The position numbers and the translations under genes are program-made. Positions 25,270 to 33,708 of a stretch of 64,000 bases of DNA are shown here, in pieces; the first letter of the stretch is position 1, and every line of letters begins with the position of its first letter. The stretch comes from Hyphomonas sediminis (GTDB lineage Bacteria; Pseudomonadota; Alphaproteobacteria; Caulobacterales; Hyphomonadaceae): contig NZ_JAIEZP010000001.1 in NCBI RefSeq assembly GCF_019679475.1, positions 2,232,001 through 2,296,000 on the forward strand. The letters are read 5' to 3'. The notes under the pieces are model-generated. The model was given only the letters and a program-made list of their open reading frames with translations, was not told the origin of the DNA and made no database searches.

Positions 25270-25845
25270 ATGGATCAGACTCTCCAAGAGACACTGCAAC
25301 AGATCCCACCCGAAGCGTGGCCGATCATCGATCTCCTATTCAACATCACAATGGCGCTGGCGGGGATATGGCTGGCGCTAACGGTGTTCGTGATCTGGCG
25401 GAGGCACGCCTCGAACCTGACCCCAGTGAATGCAACGAGCAAGAACAGCAAAGCTCAACCGGACTTTCTGAAGGTGGACCGGAAAGCCCGGGAAGAGGCG
25501 ATCAAGCGCGGGGACGAACACGAAAAAGCGCTTGACCGGCGCGATGCGGAAGAAGCGAGAGCAGAGGCTGCCGCCAAAACCGCGTCGCGCCGGCAGCCTT
25601 TGAGCTTTGCTCAGAGGCTTGCCGGTCTCGCGACGTTCATCATGTCGGTTTTTACCCTCTTTTCCATTGTCACCAGTTCGATCTTCACGGTCTCCAAGCT
25701 GGGCGATGTCGTTGGTGAAATGTCCGCCGTCGACCGCATGGTGGCAATCGTTGTGGCTCATCCAGTTCCAGTCGCGATCTGCCTGCTGATCATCTTCGCC
25801 CGGGTTTACACCCAATTCTTCATGAACTCTAAGAAGGAGGGCTAA
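25270..25845 (+). CDS. membrane protein, first gene of the zinc-ribbon/kinase operon
   Basis: A 191-residue protein of unknown family. It has one membrane helix near residues 19-43 (IDLLFNITMALAGIWLALTVFVIW), a highly charged Arg/Glu/Ala-rich helical stretch at about 66-112 that looks like a cytoplasmic coiled coil, and two helices near 122-145 and 163-184. The ATG at 25270 has GAAGG upstream; a TTG at 25255 is possible but lacks a ribosome site. The next gene follows after 3 bp, so they are certainly co-transcribed. It may be the membrane anchor for the SPFH-like coiled-coil protein. Confidence 0.8.
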   Translation: MDQTLQETLQQIPPEAWPIIDLLFNITMALAGIWLALTVFVIWRRHASNLTPVNATSKNSKAQPDFLKVDRKAREEAIKRGDEHEKALDRRDAEEARAEAAAKTASRRQPLSFAQRLAGLATFIMSVFTLFSIVTSSIFTVSKLGDVVGEMSAVDRMVAIVVAHPVPVAICLLIIFARVYTQFFMNSKKEG

Positions 25846-25848
25846 ATC

Positions 25849-27513
25849 ATGGCCTCTATGCCGCTTGTCCTGACCGACCCGAACCTTCTTGCCGAATTCG
25901 TGCGGGAAGCCGAGTTCAAGACTTTCTTTGAAAAGCGCTTTGCCTCGCCGCCGGATATTGCTGCGCTGCTGTTCAAGAATGGCCAGTTGATCGACAGCTT
26001 TCAGGGCGCTCATTTCTCTGTCGGTGGCTTTGCCAATGCCTTGAAGGGCGTCGTCGGGGGATCGACGCACATCGCCATCATGCTCGCGGATCTGAAACCA
26101 TTCCAGATTTCGATGAGCTTTCAGGGCGTTTCCCGAGACAATGTCGAGATCACGGGGCTGTGCACGTTCGAGCTGCAGCTAAACCCTGACAAGCCCTCCA
26201 ACATACTCGGCCTCATGCGCGGCGTTTCCCGCAATGAACGTGAGCCTGAGGATGAAGAGCTTGGTCTGCCGGGTCGCAAGGCGCTTTCCCGTGTAGACGT
26301 GCTTGAGCGTCTGGCACCGCATGTTTCCGACCGTGTTCTGGAGGCAGTCATCAGCCGGACAGACGCAGACGACATCAGGGGCAACACAGGCCTGCAGGAC
26401 AAGATCCAGGCCGACATGATGAATGAAGCGGAGCGCGTGCTTGGCGATCTGGGCGTTCTCGTGCGCGCGGTTTCCGTCGAATGGGCGCTCAACAGCGTTG
26501 AACGTGAAGCCTTCAAGCGAGCTGAAATTGCGCGTGAACAAGACGCGTTGGACTATCAGCTGGAGCTGTTGAAACGCGAGATCGCGCGCGAGAACGAAGC
26601 AACCCAGTTCCGCGTCGAAACAACCGCCGACCTGGCCAAGGTGCAAAGCGCGAGTGAGGACGAGCTTTCACATATGGTGCTTGAGAGCGAGGTTCGTTTT
26701 ATCGACGCGCGGGAGGCTGTTTCCCGGCGTCATGAAATGGAAGCCCTGGCGCACGAGATCGAAGTGCTGCGTTCCGAGCGCGCCGCCAAGATGAAGATCG
26801 AGATTGAGGATGCCGGACATCTGATCGATCTGACCAAGGAAGCGGGCCGCCTCCGCAAGATCGAGATCGACATCGAGGAACTTGACGCGCGTCACAGCCA
26901 GAATCTGAAGAAGATGGGCGTGATGACAGACCTGGAGCTGCATGAGCGGCGCCAGCGCATGGAGCTCGAAATGGCGCGCCTGGCCCAGGAGCAGGCGCAC
27001 AAGAACCTTGAGCGTATGATGAACCTTGAGGCGGCCACTGATGACCGCACCAACGAACGCAACATTCGCGCGAACAAGGCGGATACAGACAACAAGATTG
27101 CCATGACAAAAGCCGAAGCGGATGCCCGCACGGCTCAATTGATGGCAGGCGCGAAAATGACGCCGGAGCAGATCCTCGCAATCAATGCAGGCCTCTCTCC
27201 GCATGTTGCAGAAGTCTTGAAGGAGCAGGCCCGGGCGCAGGCCAGCAATAGTCAGGAATCCATGGAGATTATGAAAGAGCTGATTAAGGGCGCGGCCGAC
27301 GAGCGCGCTGTCAGCCGGCAGCATGAATTGGACATTCTGAAAGCGGGCATGACAGGCGCCACGGGCGTCGCTCATGGCGCGGGCGGAAAATCTGGCGCGC
27401 CGGTGGATACGTCCAGCAGCGATCCGGCGACGGTTGATTGCACGAAATGTGGCCGGACCATGCCGGCAAAAGCCAACTTCTGCACCGGCTGCGGCCACAA
27501 GATGCGGACCTGA
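25849..27513 (+). CDS. SPFH-like coiled-coil protein with C-terminal zinc ribbon
   Basis: A 554-residue protein. The N-terminal ~220 residues have the beta-rich pattern of SPFH/band-7 proteins (VSRDNVEITGLCTFELQL, LGDLGVLVRAVSVEWAL). About 225-440 is a long, charged coiled coil (REQDALDYQLELLKREIARENE onward). It ends with a zinc ribbon, CTKC-x11-CTGCG (about 530-548). The combination SPFH plus zinc ribbon resembles YdjI-type (virion-core-protein-like) proteins of Bacillus. SPFH proteins form membrane-bound rings or scaffolds. There is no own membrane helix, so partners such as the preceding membrane protein may hold it at the membrane. Six bp separate it from the FHA gene. Confidence 0.85.
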   Translation: MASMPLVLTDPNLLAEFVREAEFKTFFEKRFASPPDIAALLFKNGQLIDSFQGAHFSVGGFANALKGVVGGSTHIAIMLADLKPFQISMSFQGVSRDNVEITGLCTFELQLNPDKPSNILGLMRGVSRNEREPEDEELGLPGRKALSRVDVLERLAPHVSDRVLEAVISRTDADDIRGNTGLQDKIQADMMNEAERVLGDLGVLVRAVSVEWALNSVEREAFKRAEIAREQDALDYQLELLKREIARENEATQFRVETTADLAKVQSASEDELSHMVLESEVRFIDAREAVSRRHEMEALAHEIEVLRSERAAKMKIEIEDAGHLIDLTKEAGRLRKIEIDIEELDARHSQNLKKMGVMTDLELHERRQRMELEMARLAQEQAHKNLERMMNLEAATDDRTNERNIRANKADTDNKIAMTKAEADARTAQLMAGAKMTPEQILAINAGLSPHVAEVLKEQARAQASNSQESMEIMKELIKGAADERAVSRQHELDILKAGMTGATGVAHGAGGKSGAPVDTSSSDPATVDCTKCGRTMPAKANFCTGCGHKMRT

Positions 27514-27519
27514 CCTCCG

Positions 27520-28674
27520 ATGTCTGTCGCTCCTTCCAGTTTCGCGCCACCGGCCCGGACGCAGGCGGAATGTTGCTACCAGTCGGCACTCGACAAGGAG
27601 GCAACGTTCTGTGGCGAATGCGGGAAGCCGCTTTTGCGCTGCATGGCTTGCGAAGAATGTGGCGGTCTTCTGGATGACCGCGGGCTCTGCACGGTTTGCG
27701 TTGCGCCGTACTTACAGATTGATGCGGGCGCGCTGACGGCTGCGAAAGTGGGCGGTTCAGTTGCATTGCCGATGTCGCTCGGAAATCTTTCGGGCGTGGG
27801 GCGGCCATTGTTCGTTACCGGACTGTGGAGCCGGGAGGGCAACGGAGAATGGCGGCCTGAAAGCCTTGGCTGGGAGAGGTTGGACGCTGGCGAAGCGCGC
27901 CCCTTCAATATCGTCGCGCGCGAACTGGACCGAACCGGCGCCCACAGCGTTCAAGTGCTGATCGCGTTGGCAAGCCGGTGGCGGTGGCGTCAGGAGAACT
28001 TTGTTTTTACCGCCAACCTGTCGCTCATGATCGAAGGTCCTGAAGCGGACAAAGGGCCCGTCGTCAATATCGGCGGTCAAAGCGCGGGGCACGGGAACAC
28101 AGTTTACATTTCCGGCAAGGCCGACACCAAGTCAGCTGTTCAGAAATCCAGTGAGGCTGTTCTGGTGCCGCTTGTCAGAGCTGAGCGGGAAGAGCGGCGG
28201 CTTGGATTGCGGGGCATTGACGCCGATAGCTGGGTGCCACGCAATGCGGAACTGGCCTGGAGCGGGTTCGAGAACGGCGACGCACCCTTTGATGGACCGA
28301 TCATGACGCCGGACGGCGTTGTTTCAGTCGGCCGAAGCCGCCCTCGCGCACAAGGCGGCGAGGGGGATGTGCGCCTTCTTGCATACGGGGCCAGTGGGGA
28401 GCTGGACGAGGACACCAGCCGCTTGATCTCGCGCCGGCACTTCGAACTCTACATAGAATCTGACCGGCTCATCCTGCGCGTAACCGCTAGTGGCGGGCTG
28501 CGGGTTAACGGCAACGCGTATGGCGATGGCAAGATCATCCGTCTCGCCGATGGCGATGTAATTGCGCCCATTGTTTCGGCGCCCGATGCCCTCGGCATAC
28601 GCGTGAGCTTCCGAACTGAACATGGAAGCGCGCGCAGCATTTCACTTCAGCGTATCGCGCCCGGCAAAAGGTAG
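27520..28674 (+). CDS. zinc-ribbon protein with C-terminal FHA domain
   Basis: A 384-residue protein. The N-terminal 60 residues hold Cys clusters (AECCYQ, TFCGECGKPLLRCMACEECGG, LCTVCVAPY) that can form two zinc ribbons, the first with an irregular leading knuckle. The middle part (about 80-240) is beta-rich and unassigned (PVVNIGGQSAGHGNTVYISG). The C-terminal ~100 residues are an FHA phosphothreonine-binding domain (VVSVGRSR, LISRRHFELYIE, GGLRVNGN). FHA domains read Ser/Thr-kinase output, and a kinase is encoded 8 bp downstream. It is probably an adaptor recruited by kinase autophosphorylation. Confidence 0.87.
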   Translation: MSVAPSSFAPPARTQAECCYQSALDKEATFCGECGKPLLRCMACEECGGLLDDRGLCTVCVAPYLQIDAGALTAAKVGGSVALPMSLGNLSGVGRPLFVTGLWSREGNGEWRPESLGWERLDAGEARPFNIVARELDRTGAHSVQVLIALASRWRWRQENFVFTANLSLMIEGPEADKGPVVNIGGQSAGHGNTVYISGKADTKSAVQKSSEAVLVPLVRAEREERRLGLRGIDADSWVPRNAELAWSGFENGDAPFDGPIMTPDGVVSVGRSRPRAQGGEGDVRLLAYGASGELDEDTSRLISRRHFELYIESDRLILRVTASGGLRVNGNAYGDGKIIRLADGDVIAPIVSAPDALGIRVSFRTEHGSARSISLQRIAPGKR

Positions 28675-28682
28675 GACCCCTC

Positions 28683-30194
28683 ATGAGTAAATGCAGGAAT
28701 TGCGGCGCAGAGATCGCTCAAGGCGACCGGTTCTGCCAGGAGTGCGGCGCCGATCAGCAGGAAAGCAAAGCGGCCAGCCTTATGACCATTGGCGGCCTAG
28801 AAACGCTCGATACCGGAGATGTGCGGCCACGCGGACGTGACGCGATGCCAGACCTGGAGCCGGGTACGGAGTTTTCCGGACGCTACCTGATCGAAAGTGT
28901 GGTCGGGAAAGGGGGCATGGGGGTTGTCTACCGGGCCCATGACAAGCTGGCTGACAAGACCGTCGCGCTGAAACTCATCCGTGCCGACAGGCTGGCAGGG
29001 CAGGGCGCTGTCAGGCGGTTGATCTCGGAAGGCATCACCACGAGAGATATCCGGCATCCGAACATCGTTGCCGTTTATGACGTGGGTGACGCCGCAGGTC
29101 AGCCCTTCGTGTCGATGGAATTCATCAAGGGGCAATCCCTTCGGGACTGGCACCGAGATCGTATCCGTCAGCGTAAGGATGTGCCTCTGCGTGTTGCGGC
29201 GCGGATTATTGCAGAAGTGCTTGATGGGCTGGCCGCGGCGCATGCGGCCGGGGTGATCCACCGCGACCTGAAGCCCGAGAATATCATGTTGACTGACGAG
29301 CCCACAGAGGCGGCCGCGCCCCTCAAGATCCTGGATTTTGGGATTGCCCGGGCAACGACAGGGGCAACAGATTCAAACACGGGCACCGGCCTTGGCACGC
29401 CCCGCTATATGGCACCAGAACAAGTCACGGCCGCGGACAGCGCCGGCCCTGAGGCAGACATTTATTCGCTTTCCGTCATTTTCTATGAATTGCTGGTGGA
29501 CGTGCTTCCTCAGGGACATTGGCAAGCGCCTTCCGGTGGCAGGTCGGACGTGCCGACAAGTATCGACGTACTTATCGAGCGTGGGCTCTCAAACCGGCCC
29601 GCCAACCGCCCCCAAACGGCGAAGGAATATCGCAAGCTTCTTGTCGATGCGGTCAATCTCGGGGTTGTGTACCGGACCGAGGAAAAACAAGACGGCTCGC
29701 GGTCTACGCTTTTCAACAAGAATTCCATCATTTGGGGCGGCGCTTCCGTGGCCGCGATCTGTGTCATTGCCATCACAGCCGCCGTGGCCGGGTCTGGTGG
29801 AGACGTAGTGCACGGTCAGGGTGAGGGCGAAATCGCAGGCGGTGGCGGTAGCTTTTCTCCGCAACCCGTCAAGACTTCTGCCTATTCGCAACTGAGTGGA
29901 CAATGGGATGATGGTCTCGGGAGCCTTTACTCTGTTCGTGTGAATAACAATGGTGCCTTTTCCGGCACAGGGCAGAACAGTTACGGGTACGGTTTGCAGA
30001 TCAGCGGACGCCTGAATGGCAGTTCCGGAGACTTCAATCTCGCCGTTCCGTCCGTAGGCGCGACTTTTGCCGGGCGCCTGCAATGGGACCAGGGCTGTCA
30101 CATCAGTTTCCAAACTTACGACATGAGCGGAACGCTGGTCGGGCAGGGACAGATGCATGTGAATCACACGCCTGGCGGGCCGTGCCCGAGCTGA
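28683..30194 (+). CDS. zinc-ribbon Ser/Thr protein kinase with extracytoplasmic C-terminal domain
   Basis: A 503-residue kinase. It opens with a zinc ribbon (CRNC-x11-CQECG, residues 4-22). The kinase domain (about 68-325) is complete: GKGGMGVVYRA, K97, HRDLKPEN (193-200), DFG (218-220), GTPRYMAPEQ. A membrane helix (about 349-370) is followed by a ~105-residue beta-rich outer domain with repeats of the SGxWDDGLGSLYSV / SGRLNG type and two cysteines (472 and 501). All catalytic residues are canonical, unlike the first kinase. It lies in the middle of the operon between the FHA and peptidase genes. Confidence 0.93.
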   Translation: MSKCRNCGAEIAQGDRFCQECGADQQESKAASLMTIGGLETLDTGDVRPRGRDAMPDLEPGTEFSGRYLIESVVGKGGMGVVYRAHDKLADKTVALKLIRADRLAGQGAVRRLISEGITTRDIRHPNIVAVYDVGDAAGQPFVSMEFIKGQSLRDWHRDRIRQRKDVPLRVAARIIAEVLDGLAAAHAAGVIHRDLKPENIMLTDEPTEAAAPLKILDFGIARATTGATDSNTGTGLGTPRYMAPEQVTAADSAGPEADIYSLSVIFYELLVDVLPQGHWQAPSGGRSDVPTSIDVLIERGLSNRPANRPQTAKEYRKLLVDAVNLGVVYRTEEKQDGSRSTLFNKNSIIWGGASVAAICVIAITAAVAGSGGDVVHGQGEGEIAGGGGSFSPQPVKTSAYSQLSGQWDDGLGSLYSVRVNNNGAFSGTGQNSYGYGLQISGRLNGSSGDFNLAVPSVGATFAGRLQWDQGCHISFQTYDMSGTLVGQGQMHVNHTPGGPCPS

Positions 30195-30240
30195 CGGAAA
30201 GCGCGCAAGGAACTTGTCCAACTTTGAAAGGGGACTCTGA

Positions 30241-31188
30241 ATGTCTGGAAAATGGTCTGGCTACAGCCTGAATGGTTGCCGGTTCGAGACGCGGCCAAGC
30301 GCGGCGCCTACGCTGACGGCGCCGACTGTCCGTCTCCCCGATAAAGTCGATCTCCGGGCGCATTGCTCGCCGGTGGAAGATCAGTTGCGCACACAGTCTT
30401 GTGTTGCAAATGCGGTGATCGGCGCACTGGAATATCATATCCTCAAAGCGGGGCGTCCTCTTACGGATTTGTCGCGCCTCTTTGTCTACTACAATGCCCG
30501 CAGGCTTTCTGACTCTACGATGCTGGATCAGGGAAGCTTTATTCATCACGGGATGGCTGCGGTGCTCGCCTATGGTGCCTGCGAGGCGGCGCTGTGGCCT
30601 TTCATGGAATCCATGGTCATCATGCAGCCGCCAGAAACGGCATATCAGAATGCGCGGAACTATGATGCAGTGCAGTATGCCCGTACGCCTCGTGGCGTCC
30701 CGGCTTTGACTGCATTGGCGCATGGGCTGCCGGTAGTTTTCGGCATGTATGCACCCGGAGAGTATTACGATGCCGCTGCGCAGACCGGGCGCATGCCCCG
30801 GCCCGATCAGGTGGTTCCGCAAAAGCCGCCATCTGGGCACGCCATGCTCATTGTGGGCTACGATTTGCCGGCGCGCCTGTATCTCGTCCGCAATAGCTGG
30901 GGCCATGGATGGGCCGAGCACGGATATTGCTGGATTCCCTTCGAGACGATCGATGCCTGGTCGACGGAAGAAGACTTCTGGACCTTTGGCGCTATCGAAG
31001 AAACGCAGGGCTTCAAGCTCGCCGGCCCAAGCCTTGCCGATTCCATGAAGAGCGTAGGAGTGGCGTCGGAGCTCGTTGAAGCGCGGTCCGGCCGCCTCGA
31101 TGCGCTACGCAGTGGGCTGCGGCAATCGCTCTCCAGCAATCTCGAAGCCGCCAAGAAAGACTTCCGCGATCGTCTGCGCGGGAAGTAA
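30241..31188 (+). CDS. papain-like (C1A) cysteine peptidase, cytoplasmic
   Basis: A 315-residue peptidase without signal peptide. The papain catalytic set is intact: Q48 in VEDQLRTQSC, nucleophile C54, H200 in SGHAMLIVGYD and N218 in RNSWGHGW. The C-terminal 65 residues (after FGAIEETQGF) form a charged, helical tail. The usual propeptide is missing, so it may be controlled by its partners rather than by zymogen cleavage. It starts 46 bp after the kinase stop, with AAAGGGG 8-14 nt before the ATG, and ends at a strong terminator. It is the likely effector of the kinase/FHA/SPFH operon. Confidence 0.9.
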   Translation: MSGKWSGYSLNGCRFETRPSAAPTLTAPTVRLPDKVDLRAHCSPVEDQLRTQSCVANAVIGALEYHILKAGRPLTDLSRLFVYYNARRLSDSTMLDQGSFIHHGMAAVLAYGACEAALWPFMESMVIMQPPETAYQNARNYDAVQYARTPRGVPALTALAHGLPVVFGMYAPGEYYDAAAQTGRMPRPDQVVPQKPPSGHAMLIVGYDLPARLYLVRNSWGHGWAEHGYCWIPFETIDAWSTEEDFWTFGAIEETQGFKLAGPSLADSMKSVGVASELVEARSGRLDALRSGLRQSLSSNLEAAKKDFRDRLRGK

Positions 31189-31211
31189 CTTCAGGTCGCT
31201 TCGGCATAAGC

Positions 31212-31245
31212 AAACGGCCGGGTGGGAGGCGCCCGGCCGTTTCTC
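31212..31245. terminator. bidirectional terminator
   Basis: AAACGGCCGGG and CCCGGCCGTTT form an 11-bp perfect stem with a 9-nt loop between the convergent peptidase and receptor genes. T-rich or A-rich flanks on both sides let it work in both directions. Confidence 0.85.
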
Positions 31246-31268
31246 TACGCGCGGTTCAGGCCGCTGCC

Positions 31269-33536
31269 TCAGAACCGCTTGGTAAGCTCAACGCCCCATG
31301 CGCGCGGTTCGCCCATAAACGCGGCAAGTGAGCCAGGCTGAAGCGCCGCGTTGAAAGTGACAACGCGATAGCTCTCGTCCAGGAGGTTAGAGCCCCAAAA
31401 CGCCAGTTCTGCATCATGGCTCTCAAAGGTCAGCCCAACTCGGCCATTGACGAGCGTATAGCCTTCCTGGCGTTTGGCGGGGTCTAGATCGGCGCCGGTA
31501 ACGGTGGCGGATTGATACCTTGCTGCGCCGGAGAGGAAGAATGTGATGTCGCTGGTGAGGGGTCGCATGTAGCTTCCGCCCAGTTGTGTTGTCCACATCG
31601 GCGCAGCGTTCAGGCGGCGCGACGCAATTGCCGCATCGGAAACATCTTCCCCATACTGTGTATCAGCGTATGTCACCGAAAGATTCAGGTCGAGATTGTC
31701 GGTTGCGCGGAAGCGGGATTCCAGTTCAGCACCCTGTGAAATGACTTCGCCCTGGTTGGAAAGCAGGGTCTCGGTGCCGGTGAACACGTTACGCTGGAAG
31801 TCTGTGAATTCGATCCGGAACGCCGTCAGGTTCGCGCGGACGCGCTTGTCGAACCATTCCGTGCGCACGCCGAGTTCGTAGTTCTCGGACTCTTCAGGCA
31901 GGAATGTCTGGCTGGTGCGGTTACCCGCATCCCGGTCGAGGCTGATGCCGCCGGCCTTGTATCCTTTTGCAAAGGATCCGTAGCCCATGAGGTTCGGCGT
32001 AAATTGGTAGGACAGCGCTGCCGTGTAAGTCAGGGCATCGTCGATGAACTCTGCTTCATAGTCCGTGGTCGGGCAAAACACCCGTGCGGCCGCCGGAACA
32101 AGCGGTGACGTGCAGGATTCTGCGGCCTGTGTAATGAACTCGCCGCCACCGGTCTTGTTTTCCTCAAGGTAGCGAAGGCCGAGCGTCAGCTTCAGCGCGT
32201 CAGTGAGCGAGATAGTATTGTGCGTGAAGATCGACCAGCCGTCTCCCTTTTGGTAGTAACGGCGCAACAGGTCGCCATCGCCTTCCTGGTAAAGCGGAAT
32301 GACCGCCGGCCGGTTGAGCACGCCGCCCAGAAATGCACCAAGGTCTGCGCCCATTACTTGGGATTGCGGGTTATTGAAGTTGCTTTCAAAGGCATAGACG
32401 CCGACCAGCCAGTCGATTCGATCCGTCTTGTCCTGAAGAGTGGCCTCGATTGTGTTCAGCCGATCCTTGCTGCGGTCGTTGTCGATGTTGGCCAGGTCGA
32501 GGTCGCTGTTGTCCACATCAGAGTCGCGAGCCGATTTGAAATTGCGCGTGCTGGCGATCACTTTCAGGTCGCCGATGCTGGTGTCCCAGGAAAGATGCCC
32601 AGAGAGACCGAACTCCTCGATCTCGGAGCGGGGCGGAGTGTTGATCGCGACGCGGTATTCGTCTTCCTGTGTCGGATTAAACACCGTTCCGCCGAGGTTG
32701 GTGATAAGTGCTGCGCGCGCGCCGTTTGCAACATAGGGCGCTGCACAGCAGACTTCATCCTTCTCGATATAGTCTGCGATAAGCCGCAGGCTGACAGTGT
32801 CAGTTGGCTCGACAAGGAGTTGCCCGCGCAGGCTGTAGCGGTCTTTGTCGTTGTAGGTTTCGCCGTTGACGTCTTCCACATATCCGTCACGTTTGTTGAC
32901 GAGGCCTGAAAGTCTGAATGCGAGCTTGTCGGAGACAATTGGGCCGGTAACAACGCCCGTGAAGCGCTGCTGCCCATCGCTTCCGAAACCTGCCATGACT
33001 TCGCCACCGAATTCAAATTCAGGTTCGCGCGTCGAAATTACGATCGCGCCGGCAGAGGTATTTTTCCCAAACAGTGTGCCTTGCGGACCGCGCAGGACTT
33101 CAACCTGCTTCACATCCATCAGGTCGTTGAGCGCAAGGCCGGGGCGGGAGCGATACACGCCGTCAACGAACGCTCCAACCGCGCCTTCCAGGCCCGGGTT
33201 TTGGCCCGCCGTTCCAACGCCTCGTATGCGGATCACGCCGCCCGTTGTCTCAGAGTTGGAAACGGTCACAACAAGGGAAGGGGCGACCTGTTGCAGGCCA
33301 GACGTGTCGCGCACGCCAGCTTCAATAATATCGCGTTCGCTGACTGCCGTAACAGCGACGGGAATTGTCTGCGCGTCGGCCTCACGGCGGGTCGCTGAAA
33401 CAATCACGGTATCGGCGCGAAGCTCTGCCTCTTCCGGCGCAGTTTGTGATTGTGCAACTGCGAATCCCGGAAGGCAAAGCGCCAGGGAAGCAGAACCAAG
33501 AAGCTTGGCATAGGACGAAGTGGAATTGCGTTTCAT
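31269..33536 (-). CDS. TonB-dependent receptor, GntR-operator locus
   Basis: A 755-residue outer-membrane receptor. Signal peptide ending FAVAQ, a TonB box (DTVIVSATR, about 42-50), a plug domain with IRIRGVGTAGQNPGLEGAVGAFVDGVYRSRPG and VEVLRGPQGTLFGKNTSAGAIVI, and a barrel ending in KRF. This plug signature is that of the large caulobacterial/sphingomonad receptor group used for organic substrates and complexes rather than a defined siderophore. Divergent from a DUF1254 gene; the shared promoter region holds a 12-bp palindrome that recurs 3.6 kb away, suggesting control by the GntR regulator of this locus. Confidence 0.92.
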   Translation of the reverse strand: MKRNSTSSYAKLLGSASLALCLPGFAVAQSQTAPEEAELRADTVIVSATRREADAQTIPVAVTAVSERDIIEAGVRDTSGLQQVAPSLVVTVSNSETTGGVIRIRGVGTAGQNPGLEGAVGAFVDGVYRSRPGLALNDLMDVKQVEVLRGPQGTLFGKNTSAGAIVISTREPEFEFGGEVMAGFGSDGQQRFTGVVTGPIVSDKLAFRLSGLVNKRDGYVEDVNGETYNDKDRYSLRGQLLVEPTDTVSLRLIADYIEKDEVCCAAPYVANGARAALITNLGGTVFNPTQEDEYRVAINTPPRSEIEEFGLSGHLSWDTSIGDLKVIASTRNFKSARDSDVDNSDLDLANIDNDRSKDRLNTIEATLQDKTDRIDWLVGVYAFESNFNNPQSQVMGADLGAFLGGVLNRPAVIPLYQEGDGDLLRRYYQKGDGWSIFTHNTISLTDALKLTLGLRYLEENKTGGGEFITQAAESCTSPLVPAAARVFCPTTDYEAEFIDDALTYTAALSYQFTPNLMGYGSFAKGYKAGGISLDRDAGNRTSQTFLPEESENYELGVRTEWFDKRVRANLTAFRIEFTDFQRNVFTGTETLLSNQGEVISQGAELESRFRATDNLDLNLSVTYADTQYGEDVSDAAIASRRLNAAPMWTTQLGGSYMRPLTSDITFFLSGAARYQSATVTGADLDPAKRQEGYTLVNGRVGLTFESHDAELAFWGSNLLDESYRVVTFNAALQPGSLAAFMGEPRAWGVELTKRF

Positions 33537-33588
33537 GATCCTTCGGATCCTCCCAGATGCGCCCTCATTTGCTCAAGGGACGCTTAAA

Positions 33589-33600
33589 ATTGTCGACAAT
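33589..33600. promoter_or_regulatory. GntR-type operator palindrome (copy 1)
   Basis: Perfect 12-bp palindrome ATTGTCGACAAT in the divergent receptor/DUF1254 promoter region, 53 bp from the receptor ATG. It matches the TNGT-NN-ACNA shape of FadR-type GntR sites, and an identical copy lies at 37232-37243. Confidence 0.65.
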
Positions 33601-33708
33601 CCATAGCGGGTGGGATAACCGTGTCAATCGGGATGGCCATATTCCGGCGCGTAAATGCAGCGCCAGGCCAGTGAAATCAGGACGAGAAAACACACGAGAG
33701 GAACATTC

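Noticed and set aside
22194-31188. Prophage or transposon origin of the kinase region
   Set aside because: No integrase, transposase, att-like repeat or tRNA seen at its borders; neighbours on both sides are ordinary genes.
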